Counted from the first letter of the stretch, positions 52,033-61,836 are shown. The stretch is 64,000 nucleotides of DNA from WLMZ01 sp031367435 (GCA_031367435.1 JANLPV010000145.1:1-64000), one strand, 5' to 3'. Notes: generated by a model not told the origin, from the letters alone. A program made the numbers and translations.

Positions 52033-53235
52033 TTAGAGAACTTCGACGCCGGTGGGCCGTTGAGAGAAGCTTGCCTTCACGGCGTCCATCAGGTTCGGCT
52101 CGCACCAGAGGTCGACAACCGTCATCGCCATCGCCTTCGCGCCATCGATCACGGCGCGGTCACCATCGTCGCTCGCCGCCCACAGCGCGAAGTCGACCGT
52201 ATGAATTGCAACGCCGCTCGGAGCCACCTGGATCATGGGGTGGATCGACGGCACGAGGTAACTGATGTTGCCCATATCGGTTGAGCCAACGACGCTTCGA
52301 CCAAGTGCACGAGGATCACCGACAGTTCGGCCGACGCGCAACGCGTTGGCAACGTAGGACTGCACCATCGGCGCGTTGTCGATCATGTCCGCGTACGTGT
52401 GATTCTGCCACTCGGTGGACATCGTGCATCCGCACGCCGACGCAGCGCCGTCGAAACAGGCGAGCACCCGCTCCTTGAGCGGTTGCAGCGTTGCAATCGA
52501 CTGCGATCGCACGATCCAGTTCATTGCAGCCTCGGCGGGAACTATGTTGGCCTTCGCGCCACCGTTGGTAAAGATGCCGTGCACGCGTTCGGACTGACCA
52601 ATGTGCTGGCGCATTGCCGCGACATTCATGTAGCCAAGGACTGCTGCGTCGAGTGCATTGCGACCTTCTTGAGGTGCTGCCGCTGCGTGAGCTGCCTTGC
52701 CGTGAAAGTGAACATCGACCGACTGCAGCGCGATGGCATCCATGCAAATCAGATCGGCATCTGCCGGGTGCACCATCATCGCCGCGTCGAGTCCTTGGAA
52801 CGCGCCATTGCGCGCCATCGCGATCTTGCCGCCGCCACCTTCTTCAGCAGGTGTGCCCATGATCCGAAGGCGCCCACCGGCGCGCTCGGCAATGGCGGCC
52901 GCGGCGAGTCCCGCGCCGAGACCGGCGGTCGCGATGATGTTGTGGCCACAGGCGTGGCCGATGCCGGGTAGCGCGTCGTACTCGCACAACACCGCAACGT
53001 CGTATCCCTGCGTTCCGCTGCGAGCCTCGAAGCCGGTGGCGACGTTATAGGCGTGGCGTTGTGGGGAAAGCCCCGAATCTTCGAGAATGTCGGTGAGGAG
53101 ATCGTGTGCGTAGTGCTCTTCGAAATTCAGCTCGGGGTGAGCGTGAATGTCGCGGCTCGCCCTGAGGAGCCGTGGAGCCAGTCGATCGACCTCAGCACAC
53201 ACGGCGTCCTTGAGGTCGGTGATGTTTTCGTGCAT
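52033..53235 (-). CDS. M20 family metallo-amidohydrolase
   Basis: 400 residues from ATG 53235, one base after the quinone-oxidoreductase stop. IHAHPELNFEEHYAHDLL, AVLCEYDALPGIGHACGHN and GTPAEEGGGGKIAMA give the metal ligands; HFHGKAAHAAAAPQEGRNALDAA is the dimerisation lid. The pattern is that of the AbgB/aminobenzoyl-glutamate or N-acyl-amino-acid hydrolase branch. It is the last gene of the tatA-tatC-helY transcript. Confidence 0.9.
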   Translation of the reverse strand: MHENITDLKDAVCAEVDRLAPRLLRASRDIHAHPELNFEEHYAHDLLTDILEDSGLSPQRHAYNVATGFEARSGTQGYDVAVLCEYDALPGIGHACGHNIIATAGLGAGLAAAAIAERAGGRLRIMGTPAEEGGGGKIAMARNGAFQGLDAAMMVHPADADLICMDAIALQSVDVHFHGKAAHAAAAPQEGRNALDAAVLGYMNVAAMRQHIGQSERVHGIFTNGGAKANIVPAEAAMNWIVRSQSIATLQPLKERVLACFDGAASACGCTMSTEWQNHTYADMIDNAPMVQSYVANALRVGRTVGDPRALGRSVVGSTDMGNISYLVPSIHPMIQVAPSGVAIHTVDFALWAASDDGDRAVIDGAKAMAMTVVDLWCEPNLMDAVKASFSQRPTGVEVL

Positions 53236-53236
53236 G

Positions 53237-54232
53237 TCATGCCTCCGTTGGGTGTTGCAACACGATCTTGCCGAGCTGCTGGCCGGCATTGAGCCGTTCG
53301 AGGGCGGTGCGATAGTCGTGAAGTGCGAACGTCGTGTCGATCGTTACCGGCAAGCCTGCCCCGACGAGCTTGGTGACCTCGCCGAATTCTTCATAGCTGC
53401 CCATTGTGGATCCGATGATTTCGTGTTGCTTGAAGAACAGCCGTGGCAGGCTCAGCTCGGCCTTTGGGCCGCTCGTGCTGCCGCACACGACGAGACGACC
53501 ACCCGGCTTGAGCGCACGAATGGATTGGCTCCACGTGGCCGGGCCAACGCTTTCGATGACGACATCGGCCTGAACGGGCCACGCGTCCGCAGTCGAGTCG
53601 TACGCGGCGCGGGCGCCCATACCAAGCGCCTCAACGCGCTTGTTCTCGCTGCGGCTGGTCACCGCAACCTCGGCACCCATGTGGCGAGCCAACGCAAGGG
53701 CAGCGCACGACACGCCAGAGCCAATGCCGACCACGAGTACGGTCTCGCCGGCTTGCAACCGGGCGCGTTTGAGCATGCGATAGGCGGTGAGATAGGCGAG
53801 CGGGTAGGCCGCGCATTCGGCCCACGACCGGCCTGGCGGGCGATGAACGACGTTGCGTGCAGGCGCTTGTGCGAACGTGGCGTGTCCGCCCCAGCAGTGC
53901 TCCCCATAGATCATGAAGCCCGGTCCCATTGGACTGTTGTTGCCCCAGGCAATGATCTCGTCAACCGGCGAGACGCCTGGGTTGATGACCACTTCGTCGC
54001 CAACGGCGACGTTCGTGACATTCGAGCCCGTGGCGGTCACGACTCCCGCAACATCGCACCCTGGTACGTGAGGCAACGGCGGCCGTGGCGCGCCACGCGT
54101 GACCCACAGGTCCATGTGGTTCAGCGCGCTGGCGACGACACGCAGTCGTACTTCATCGGGTGCAAGTTCGTCGAGCTCGATCTCGCCCCATCGATAATCG
54201 CCTGGCGACTCATCGAGAATCCACGCATCCAT
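53237..54232 (-). CDS. Zinc-type quinone oxidoreductase / alcohol dehydrogenase (MDR)
   Basis: 331 residues. LNHMDLWVTRGAPRPPLPHVPGCDVAGVV, GDEVVINPG and AGETVLVVGIGSGVSCAALALARHMGAEVAVTSRSE show the MDR fold with a Rossmann loop GIGSGV. No structural-zinc cysteine cluster is present, so it is nearer to quinone oxidoreductase. It lies 24 bp after the DAGK-like gene on the same strand. Confidence 0.88.
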   Translation of the reverse strand: MDAWILDESPGDYRWGEIELDELAPDEVRLRVVASALNHMDLWVTRGAPRPPLPHVPGCDVAGVVTATGSNVTNVAVGDEVVINPGVSPVDEIIAWGNNSPMGPGFMIYGEHCWGGHATFAQAPARNVVHRPPGRSWAECAAYPLAYLTAYRMLKRARLQAGETVLVVGIGSGVSCAALALARHMGAEVAVTSRSENKRVEALGMGARAAYDSTADAWPVQADVVIESVGPATWSQSIRALKPGGRLVVCGSTSGPKAELSLPRLFFKQHEIIGSTMGSYEEFGEVTKLVGAGLPVTIDTTFALHDYRTALERLNAGQQLGKIVLQHPTEA

Positions 54233-54256
54233 GCCACGACCGTAGTCGAGGCGTTC

Positions 54257-54880
54257 CTACACGCAGACCACGAACGCATCTGGTTCGACATCGAGTTGCA
54301 AATGCCGACCACTCCCCCATCGCTCGCCGTCGAGCCACAACGCAGTACTGCGGGTGAGGTCGATGGTCATCGACGCGCGCGGATCAATAGTGATCAGCGG
54401 ATGAGGCACGTGAGTGCCCAATCGGATTCGCGACCGCGCCATCCAACGCTGTTGAAGACCCATCTCGGCCGACACGTTGACAACGTCGACCAAGCCGTCA
54501 TTCGGGTGAGCGCGTGGAGCAACATCCCAGCTCGAGATGAATTGCGCGTTCATTGCAGCGACGATACGACCCCGCCACCACGATCGACGCGCCACGAGGT
54601 GAGCAACGAACCAGCCTTCGCGCGAGTCGTCGACTCGAACGCGCACAACATCAATGGGCAGATGCGGAACGAGGTCACCGGAACGAAGTCGCGTAGCATC
54701 GGCCGTGCCTCCGATAGTGCGCATCAGATCGCCGCCAAGCAGCGCGATCACGGGGAGCATCGTGTTCGAGACACGCGCTGCCTGCACCGCGGCGCGAAGC
54801 TCGCTGTTGGACGACACGGTCGTCAGGTCGCTCGGCGGCACAGCCATCGAACCCCACTGTTGACCCTTGCGAATGGTCAT
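54257..54880 (-). CDS. Short diacylglycerol-kinase-like protein, likely catalytically degenerate
   Basis: 207 residues, overlapping helY by ATGA. Residues 70-205 match the C-terminal DAGK/YegS lobe: MNAQFISSWDVAPRAHPNDGLVDVVNVSAEMG and LIIDP-like strand, then ALWLDGERW. The N-terminal ATP lobe is reduced to about 60 residues, and the usual GGDGT-N loop reads LLGGDLMRTIGG. Full-length relatives are about 300 residues. It may be a lipid-binding regulator, not a kinase. Confidence 0.68.
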   Translation of the reverse strand: MTIRKGQQWGSMAVPPSDLTTVSSNSELRAAVQAARVSNTMLPVIALLGGDLMRTIGGTADATRLRSGDLVPHLPIDVVRVRVDDSREGWFVAHLVARRSWWRGRIVAAMNAQFISSWDVAPRAHPNDGLVDVVNVSAEMGLQQRWMARSRIRLGTHVPHPLITIDPRASMTIDLTRSTALWLDGERWGSGRHLQLDVEPDAFVVCV

Positions 54881-57549
54881 GTCTTGGTTGGTTCAGAGTC
54901 GCTCGTCGGCAGCGGAGCGTCGACGAGGTTATTGTCGACCTCTACAGCACTCGACGACGCTACGACGCCACGAAAGAGTGCTTCGGCGGCCTGTTCGGCG
55001 CACTGACGGGTGGCCCGCACCGGTGCCACAATCGCCAACTGGCGAAGTAGATCGATGAGTTGCTTGATGGTTCGCACGAAGTCGCCACCAGAAAGTTCCT
55101 CGGCCTCGACGACCTCGGCGAAACCTTCACCAGCGGCCCAGGCAAACGCGATGGCAAGAAAGGTCGGGTCGGGTGCGCGGTGCACGATCAGGCCGTCTTC
55201 TTCTTCGATCTCGCGCAGATCGGCACTGAGCGACGCTATCTGCAGCCATCGCTTGCGTACTGCGCCGTTGGGAAACCAGGCAAGGGGCGGCTCCTCGGAT
55301 GAGCGGTGCTCGTACACGAATACCGACACCAGACCGGCGAGAGTGGCCGGATCGAGGTCATCGAGCAGACCCTGACGCACCGATTCGACGATCAGCAGAT
55401 CGCACTCGTGAAAGGTACGCGCCAGCATCTGACCTGCGTCGGTCAGGGCCCAACCGTCGACATAACCCCAGGCAGCAAGTATTCCGAGGACACGATCGAA
55501 ATCGCGAGCGATCGACTGACTTCGCCCTTTGACACGCGTGCGAATCTCTTCGACCTCGCGGGCGATGCGTTCGGCTTGCGCTGCGGCCTTCAACCGGCGC
55601 TTGAGATCGGGATCATCCTCGACAGGGTGATATCCGTCGAGCGACGCAACCGGCATGCGTCGTCGAGTCGGTTGTGCCGTCAGCTTTGCCTTGGTCAATC
55701 GGCTCGCCACCTCGCGCTGGTAATCGTTGCGATGCGGGGCGAAATCTGCGGGCATATCGATTCGTCCGAGCGCTGTGGGTTGATCGTCGAAGTCGCTGCC
55801 TGAGAGCATCAACAGATCGTGTCGTGTGGTGACAACCGTGACCCGCGTGCCGCCCTTGCGATTTGCCGTTGAAATGACTGCAGCTCGACCGGCGTATTTT
55901 CCTTTGCGGATGTAGATCACATCTCCCGGGCGCAACCGCATGATCGCGATGTCGATCGGATCATCGCGAACTGCGGTGTGCGGCGGTGGTTTGTCGGCCT
56001 CGCGCAAGCGCGCCCGATAGTCGTCGATGTCGCCGAACGGGCTCGCCGCCTGTTCAGTGAGAGCAACGAGCTGCGCCTGTCGGCGGGCGAGGCGCGTCTC
56101 GAGCCGAACCACGTCGCCATCGGCCTGAAATTGGGCGAACGACAGGTTCAACAGATGATGCGCTTGCTCGCTCGAGTACGCGCGCACCAGGTTCGCGGCC
56201 ATGTTGTAGGTGGGACGAAACGCCGAGTTCAGATGGAACCAGCGGCTCGCCGCAAGGTTGGCCACCTGATCGAACGATGTGAACGGGTTCCAGAGGACGA
56301 TTGCTTGACCCAACTCGTCAATACCGCGTCGACCAGCTCGCCCCGTGAGTTGGGTGTATTCGCCGGGCGTGAGCATCGCGTGATGCTCGCCGGTGAACTT
56401 CGTGAGCTTGTCGATGACCACAGAACGGGCGGGCATGTTGATGCCGACGGCCAGCGTCTCGGTGGCGAAAACGATCTTCACGAGACCTGCGCTAAAGCAG
56501 GCCTCCACGACTTCTTTGAAGGGCGGAACCATACCGGCGTGATGGGCGGCGATGCCTGCTTCGAGCTGAGCCAGGAATTGTCCGTAACCAAGCACGGCGA
56601 GATCTTCGGTGTCGATGGTGTTCAACCGGGTCTCCACGATTTCGCGAATTTGGTCGCGCTCATCGCCGGTGGTGAGTCGAACTCCTGCTGCTAGGCAGCT
56701 CTTAGCAGCCTCATCACATTGGTTGCGGCTGAAGATGAAATAGATCGCTGGCAGCATTCGCTCGTCTTCGAGCCGCTCGACAACTTCGAGTCGCGACGGT
56801 GCGTAGAGTCGCCGCGTGCCATGACCACTTCGTCGGCCGCGTCCACCCTTCCACTGTTGCGATCCCTCTTCGGTGAGCCGCATCGCGACTGCGTTTGGTC
56901 GATCGTTGACGAGCGTAGGCAGCAGATGGATCTTCTCGCTGCTGCGATCGCCCACCATGAACAAGTTGTCGAGTTGCACAGGTCGCGTGTCCTCGACAAC
57001 CGCTGTCGTTGCGCCGCGCACCGTGCTGATCCACTCCGTGAGTTCCGTCGCGTTGCTCACCGTGGCCGACAGGCACACGAGCTGCACTGACGCGGGTAGA
57101 TGGATGATGACTTCCTCCCAGACAGGACCCCGGTAGGTGTCCTGCAGGAAGTGGACTTCGTCGAGCACGACAACGGCAAGCTCGTTGAGTGCCGCGGATC
57201 GACCATAAATCATGTTGCGCAGCACCTCAGTGGTCATCACCACAATGGGCGCGTCACCGTTGATCGCGTTGTCGCCGGTGAGTAGGCCGACGCGGTCGGC
57301 ACCATATATCGCAGCGAGGTCGTGGAACTTTTGATTCGACAGGGCCTTGATCGGGGCGGTGTAGAAAGCCTTGCGACCGGCACGCATCGCGATTTCGATG
57401 CCGTATTCGGCCACGACCGTCTTACCCGATCCGGTGGGCGCGGCAACGAGTACGGACTGTCCGTCGTCGAGCGCGTCCATCGCCTGAAGCTGGAAGCGGT
57501 CGAGCGGAAACGTGTAGTGGGCGATCAAATCTGCCCGGTCGGCGCGCAC
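54877..57549 (-). CDS. helY: DEAD/DEAH-box superfamily 2 helicase, HelY/Ski2-like
   Basis: 890 residues, GTG start. Motif I VAAPTGSGKTVVAEYG, Ia PIKALSNQKFHDL, II LDEVHFLQD, III CLSATVSN, then the conserved VFATETLAVGINMPARSVV and LTGRAGRRGIDELGQAI, plus an OB-like insertion and the Ski2 C-terminal helical domain. Mycobacterial helY is likewise adjacent to tatC. The function in actinobacteria is undetermined but likely RNA processing. Confidence 0.92.
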   Translation of the reverse strand: MRADRADLIAHYTFPLDRFQLQAMDALDDGQSVLVAAPTGSGKTVVAEYGIEIAMRAGRKAFYTAPIKALSNQKFHDLAAIYGADRVGLLTGDNAINGDAPIVVMTTEVLRNMIYGRSAALNELAVVVLDEVHFLQDTYRGPVWEEVIIHLPASVQLVCLSATVSNATELTEWISTVRGATTAVVEDTRPVQLDNLFMVGDRSSEKIHLLPTLVNDRPNAVAMRLTEEGSQQWKGGRGRRSGHGTRRLYAPSRLEVVERLEDERMLPAIYFIFSRNQCDEAAKSCLAAGVRLTTGDERDQIREIVETRLNTIDTEDLAVLGYGQFLAQLEAGIAAHHAGMVPPFKEVVEACFSAGLVKIVFATETLAVGINMPARSVVIDKLTKFTGEHHAMLTPGEYTQLTGRAGRRGIDELGQAIVLWNPFTSFDQVANLAASRWFHLNSAFRPTYNMAANLVRAYSSEQAHHLLNLSFAQFQADGDVVRLETRLARRQAQLVALTEQAASPFGDIDDYRARLREADKPPPHTAVRDDPIDIAIMRLRPGDVIYIRKGKYAGRAAVISTANRKGGTRVTVVTTRHDLLMLSGSDFDDQPTALGRIDMPADFAPHRNDYQREVASRLTKAKLTAQPTRRRMPVASLDGYHPVEDDPDLKRRLKAAAQAERIAREVEEIRTRVKGRSQSIARDFDRVLGILAAWGYVDGWALTDAGQMLARTFHECDLLIVESVRQGLLDDLDPATLAGLVSVFVYEHRSSEEPPLAWFPNGAVRKRWLQIASLSADLREIEEEDGLIVHRAPDPTFLAIAFAWAAGEGFAEVVEAEELSGGDFVRTIKQLIDLLRQLAIVAPVRATRQCAEQAAEALFRGVVASSSAVEVDNNLVDAPLPTSDSEPTKT

Positions 57550-57579
57550 GGTTACCAGTGTGGCGCGTGCAATGGTTGT

Positions 57580-58431
57580 TTAGGCGGACGCCGTAGCCGT
57601 TGTGGTGGCGTCGTCGTTGTCGTCGTCGCTGTCATCGGCATCGCCACGCGCCTGTTTGCGACGTTGGATGACGAGACCGATCACTATCGAACACAGGTAG
57701 AACACGCTCATCGGTACAGCCAGTGCGAGCATGGAGATGGGATCGCCCGACGGTGTGATCACAGCTGCAATCACAAAGATCGCCATGATCGCGTAGCGCC
57801 AGCCTTTTGCCAGCGCCTGAGGCGTGAGCACGCCGACCAGCTGCAAAAAGACAAGCAGCACCGGAAACTCAAAACCGATCCCAAACGCAAACACCATCAG
57901 CCCTACAAGGCTGATGTACTTACTGACCTGAAAGACCTGACCGACCCCGGCGCCCGACCACGAGATCAGAAACTCGAGCGCTTTGTCGAGCGTCCAATAC
58001 GCGATGTAACCGCCGAGCGCGAACAGCGCAATGGTGGAAATGATGAACGGGATCGCGTACTTCTTTTCCTTCGCATGCAGGCCAGGCACGATGAACCGCC
58101 AGATCTGCCACAGCACGACTGGGAACGCAATGATGAGCCCGCCATACAACGACACGGAAATACGCGTGGAGAATCCATCGAGCGGCCCGAGTCCGTACAA
58201 CTTGCCGTCGCAACCAAGGCTCGGGCGACGAAGACACAGGCTGTGATACGGCTTGAGCAGAAAACGCAGCACCGGATCGTAGAACGCAAGCATGATCACG
58301 ACGCCGAGGGTGACGGCGAGCATGGAGCGCACAATGCGAACGCGAAGTTCGGCAAGGTGATCGCGAAGGGTCATACGATCTTCTGGACCCCTCAGCACGG
58401 GTCGTTCAGCACTCTTGAAGGGCAGCCTCAT
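57580..58431 (-). CDS. tatC: Sec-independent translocase subunit TatC
   Basis: 283 residues with six predicted membrane helices. TLRDHLAELRVRIVRSMLAV, PFKSAER start, LQIWRFIVPGLHAKEKKY and GIGFEFPVLLVFLQLVGVLTP are TatC signatures. The C-terminus is an acidic run (DDSDDDNDD) that is longer than usual. The ATG overlaps tatA by ATGA. It forms the twin-arginine receptor with the next gene. Confidence 0.94.
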   Translation of the reverse strand: MRLPFKSAERPVLRGPEDRMTLRDHLAELRVRIVRSMLAVTLGVVIMLAFYDPVLRFLLKPYHSLCLRRPSLGCDGKLYGLGPLDGFSTRISVSLYGGLIIAFPVVLWQIWRFIVPGLHAKEKKYAIPFIISTIALFALGGYIAYWTLDKALEFLISWSGAGVGQVFQVSKYISLVGLMVFAFGIGFEFPVLLVFLQLVGVLTPQALAKGWRYAIMAIFVIAAVITPSGDPISMLALAVPMSVFYLCSIVIGLVIQRRKQARGDADDSDDDNDDATTTATASA

Positions 58432-58823
58432 TCGATGATCGCCTGATGTATGTCGGCCTCAACAGTGTCGGCCTCAACAGTGTCGGCGGTCGTCTCGAGC
58501 GCAAATTCGATCGACGCGTGTGAAGGAGTGTGATCCACGATTTCAGGGACCACCGGAGATGCTGGCGGGTCGCTGTTGACCGGGGCAATCAGGCTGGGAT
58601 CGAACATCGCGGAACTCTTGACAAGATTGGCAGTTTCGCGGAACTCGCGCATCGGTTCGTCGAGAACGCTACGCATCTCGTCCTGAAAGCCGCTCGTCAT
58701 CTTCTTGAAGTCGTTGTATACCTTGCCGGCCTTACGCATCGCCTCTGGCAGCTTGTCGGGTCCGAGTACGACAAGAGCGATCAGCACCAAGAAGATCAGC
58801 TCACTGCCGGACAGGTTGAACAC
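58428..58823 (-). CDS. Twin-arginine translocase TatA/TatB subunit
   Basis: 131 residues, GTG start. N-terminal helix SELIFLVLIALVVLGPDKLPEAMRKAGKVYNDFKK, with the family G-P hinge. The C-terminal half is unstructured and acidic and contains an in-frame 15-bp tandem repeat (ADTVE). The E-L-I-F start and length favour a TatB-like or combined TatA/B role in a genome that may have another TatA. Directly upstream of tatC. Confidence 0.88.
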   Translation of the reverse strand: MFNLSGSELIFLVLIALVVLGPDKLPEAMRKAGKVYNDFKKMTSGFQDEMRSVLDEPMREFRETANLVKSSAMFDPSLIAPVNSDPPASPVVPEIVDHTPSHASIEFALETTADTVEADTVEADIHQAIIE

Positions 58824-58914
58824 GTCGCCGAGTCTAGGGTCAGATTGGTCGCCAGTGAGGGCGGTGCCGAGCGGAAACTGCCCGAACGAACAGGCGAACC
58901 TGACGCCTGCAACA

Positions 58915-59655
58915 ATGATGAGAATGCAACAACGGCTACCCTCGCTGCTCGATCATCCGATCGCCTTTGCTCATCGAGGTGGACGCGCACATGCACCGGA
59001 GAACACGATCGATGCCTTCAGACTTGGGTTGAAGCTCGGGGCAACGGGCATCGAGAGCGACGTGTGGGTGACCTCAGATGGTGTGCCCGTGCTCGAGCAC
59101 GACGGCTTCATCCGCCATCGCTTCCGAAGGCGACCGATCAGCGAGATGCGACGCGCGCAGCTACCGTCGTTCATCCCAACGTTGGCCGAACTCTTCGAGG
59201 ATTGCGGCTCCACGTATCACCTCTCGCTCGATCTCAAGGGCGACAACACCGGCATCACAGTACTGAACGTTGTACGCGAGGTAGCACCCGACCTGCTCCC
59301 CCGGCTGTGGCTGTGTCATCCGGTTTGGCAAAAGTTGCTGCCTCTGCGTGCTCATCTCAATGGTGCGAACCTCGTTGATTCCACGCGGCTTCTACGAATG
59401 AAAGAGGGTCCCGAGCGCCGGGCAGCGACGCTATCGAACGAGGGCATTCATGCGGTGAACATGCATCACTCAGATTGGAACGGTGGTCTGGTCTCGCTGA
59501 TGCACCGCTTCAACCTCTGCGCGATTGCATGGGATCTGCAGTACGACTACGTGCTTCGGCCGATCTTGCGTATGGGCATTGATGGCGTGCACAGCGACTG
59601 GGTCGACCGAATGATCGACGCCTATCGAGCTGAGCTCGGCACGCCACTGTTGTAG
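58915..59655 (+). CDS. Glycerophosphodiester phosphodiesterase family protein
   Basis: 246 residues from ATG 58915 (58918 and 58924 are alternatives). AFAHRGGRAHAPENTIDAFRLGLKLGATGIESDVWVTSDGVPVLEHD carries the two catalytic histidine motifs HRG and EHD and the metal-binding E-S-D. GDPDs hydrolyse glycerophosphodiesters to glycerol-3-phosphate and an alcohol. It is the only plus-strand gene in the proteasome-Tat block and ends 12 bp from lepB. Confidence 0.87.
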   Translation: MMRMQQRLPSLLDHPIAFAHRGGRAHAPENTIDAFRLGLKLGATGIESDVWVTSDGVPVLEHDGFIRHRFRRRPISEMRRAQLPSFIPTLAELFEDCGSTYHLSLDLKGDNTGITVLNVVREVAPDLLPRLWLCHPVWQKLLPLRAHLNGANLVDSTRLLRMKEGPERRAATLSNEGIHAVNMHHSDWNGGLVSLMHRFNLCAIAWDLQYDYVLRPILRMGIDGVHSDWVDRMIDAYRAELGTPLL

Positions 59656-59667
59656 ATGATGAACTGG

Positions 59668-60318
59668 CTAGAGCCAGGCCCAATCAGCCTTCGGCCAGAT
59701 CACTACGAACGCGCGACCAACAATTTGGGAGTAGTCGACTTGGCCGAGTGGCCCTCTGCTGTCGCCAGAGCCGGGCCGGTTATCGCCCATGACATACACG
59801 TGATGTGGGGTCACCGTTGTCTTGACGACGTCGCCACCACAGTTGTTTGGAGTGACCACTGCTGGGTCGAGATATGGCTCGATCAGTACCTTGCCGTCAA
59901 CGAGCACAACGCAGTTGGTGATTTCGATGGTCTCGCCCGGTAAAGCAATGACACGCTTGATGAGATCGCGTTGTGTGAGCCCTTGTGCTTCCTCGAGTAC
60001 GACAATGTCGCCGCGACGAGGGTCGTGCAGGTCGTACGACAACTTGTTGACGAGCACGCGGTCGAAGTCGTGCAGGGTGTAATCCATCGAATGGCCCGAC
60101 ACATAGAACTGCTGCACCACGAACACCTTCATCAGCACGGCAGCGCCAATCGCAATGATGATGACAATCAGCCACTCACGAAGAGCTTTGCCGAAATGGT
60201 TCGTTCTGCTCTGGGCCGCGGTCGGCTGCTGGGTCGCCTCGTTATCGAGATACAGGGGATCACCAAAGTTCATGTCGGGTGTCTCATCGGCGTTCGTCAA
60301 GGACTCATCGGTGGTCAT
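59668..60318 (-). CDS. Type I signal peptidase
   Basis: 216 residues. One membrane helix (about 48-67: LIVIIIAIGAAVLMKVFVV), the serine motif FYVSGHSMDYTL, the lysine in DLIKRVIALPGE and the box E motif GDNRPGSGDSRGPLG. The usual S-M-x-P-T after the catalytic Ser reads S-M-D-Y-T. It cleaves Sec and Tat signal peptides, so the neighbouring tat genes make functional sense. Located just downstream of pafA. Confidence 0.92.
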   Translation of the reverse strand: MTTDESLTNADETPDMNFGDPLYLDNEATQQPTAAQSRTNHFGKALREWLIVIIIAIGAAVLMKVFVVQQFYVSGHSMDYTLHDFDRVLVNKLSYDLHDPRRGDIVVLEEAQGLTQRDLIKRVIALPGETIEITNCVVLVDGKVLIEPYLDPAVVTPNNCGGDVVKTTVTPHHVYVMGDNRPGSGDSRGPLGQVDYSQIVGRAFVVIWPKADWAWL

Positions 60319-60415
60319 TGAGCGACCACGGTATCGCCTATGCGCCGCGGAGTCGTGGCAGCCATACCGAGTTGCCCGGCCGAAGACTTGTGGTCAGCGG
60401 ATGGCCGTGAGCAGT

Positions 60416-61774
60416 TCAGAGTGAGGCGATCAGCTTCTCGACACGTTCGTCGCGGCTCTTGAATGGGTCTTTGCAGAGCACCGTTCGTTGGGCCTGGTCG
60501 TTCAGTTTGAGGTGCACCCAATCGACTGTGTAGTCGCGCTTGCGTTCCTTGGCGCGCTTGATGAACTCGCCGCGTAGACGGGCACGAGTGGTCTGCGGTG
60601 GCACATCGACCGCGGTGTTGATGTCATCATCGGTGCACATCCGCTCGATCATGCCGCGATCTTGCATCTTGTAGAACGGACTTCTCACGCGGCTCACGTC
60701 GTGATATTGCAGATCGAGGAGTTGCACCTGGGCATGGCCGAGCGGCAGGTCGTGCTTGGCGCGGTAGGCCTCGATCAGTTTGTGCTTAATCACCCAATCA
60801 ACTTCTCGGTCGAGTTTGAGCGGGTCGTTCTCGATGGTGCTGACACAGTGCTCCCACATCTCGAGGGCACGTTGCTCGAGCGGTGGAAATCCCTTGGTGT
60901 CGGCATAACGAAGCGCTCGATCGAGGTACTCGCGTTGAATGTCGAGCGCGCTCACCTCTCGCCCGTTGGACAACTTCACCTTGCGTCGGCAGGTGATGTC
61001 GTGGCTGATCTCGCGGATGGCGCGGATCGGGTTCTCAAGCGTCATGTCGCGCAGTACGACCTGCGGGTCTTCGACCATTCGCAGCATGCATGCCGCAGCA
61101 CCTACTTTGACGAAGGTGGTGTATTCACTCATGTTGCTGTCGCCGACGATGACATGTAGCCGTCGGTACTTCTCGGCATCAGCGTGGGGTTCGTCGCGTG
61201 TGTTGATGATCGGTCGGCTGCGAGTAGTTGCCGACGACACACCTTCCCAAATGTGTTCAGCCCGCTGGGCGATGGAATACATCGGCCCGCGGGCGGTCTG
61301 CAACACCTTCCCGGCCCCGGTATAGATCTGACGGCTCACCAGGAACGGGATGAGCACCTCGGCGTAGTGACCGAGGTCGTCACGACGGCTGGTGAGGTAG
61401 TTCTCGTGGCAGCCGTAACTGTTGCCCGCCGAATCAGTGTTGTTCTTGAACAGATAGATCGTGCCGCGGATGCCCTCTTCGCGAAGTCGTTGTTCGGCTG
61501 ACTCCACCAGGCTCTCGAGAATGCGTTCGCCGGCCTTGTCGTGAACGACCAAGTCGTACAACGAGTCGCACTCGGGGGTCGCGTATTCGGGATGCGAGCC
61601 GACATCGAGATAAAGACGCGCCCCGTTTTGCAGGAAGACGTTGCTGCTGCGTCCCCAACTCACAACACGTCGGAACAGATAGCGGGCGACCTCATCGGGA
61701 CTCAGCCGACGCTGACCGCGAAGAGTACACGTGACTCCGTACTCGTTCTCGAGTCCGTAGATACGACGCTCCAT
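60416..61774 (-). CDS. pafA: Proteasome accessory factor A, Pup-protein ligase
   Basis: 452 residues. YGLENEYGVTCTLRG N-terminal glutamine-synthetase-like beta strand with the catalytic glutamate, NGARLYLDVGSHPEYATPEC, NNTDSAGNSYGCHENYLTSR, and RLHVIVGDSNMSEYTTFVKVG. It joins the C-terminal Glu of Pup to substrate lysines. It is separated from prcA by the broken pxpA. Confidence 0.96.
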   Translation of the reverse strand: MERRIYGLENEYGVTCTLRGQRRLSPDEVARYLFRRVVSWGRSSNVFLQNGARLYLDVGSHPEYATPECDSLYDLVVHDKAGERILESLVESAEQRLREEGIRGTIYLFKNNTDSAGNSYGCHENYLTSRRDDLGHYAEVLIPFLVSRQIYTGAGKVLQTARGPMYSIAQRAEHIWEGVSSATTRSRPIINTRDEPHADAEKYRRLHVIVGDSNMSEYTTFVKVGAAACMLRMVEDPQVVLRDMTLENPIRAIREISHDITCRRKVKLSNGREVSALDIQREYLDRALRYADTKGFPPLEQRALEMWEHCVSTIENDPLKLDREVDWVIKHKLIEAYRAKHDLPLGHAQVQLLDLQYHDVSRVRSPFYKMQDRGMIERMCTDDDINTAVDVPPQTTRARLRGEFIKRAKERKRDYTVDWVHLKLNDQAQRTVLCKDPFKSRDERVEKLIASL

Positions 61775-61836
61775 GGCGACAACCTAGCCAACGTTGTGGG
61801 GACACAAGAGTTGGATCGCCAGATTGTCTGGCCGGA

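Noticed and set aside
53147..55006. 619-codon open frame on the plus strand
   Set aside because: It is antisense to three well-recognised genes (quinone oxidoreductase, DAGK-like, helY) and its translation is Arg/His-rich; a GC-rich shadow.
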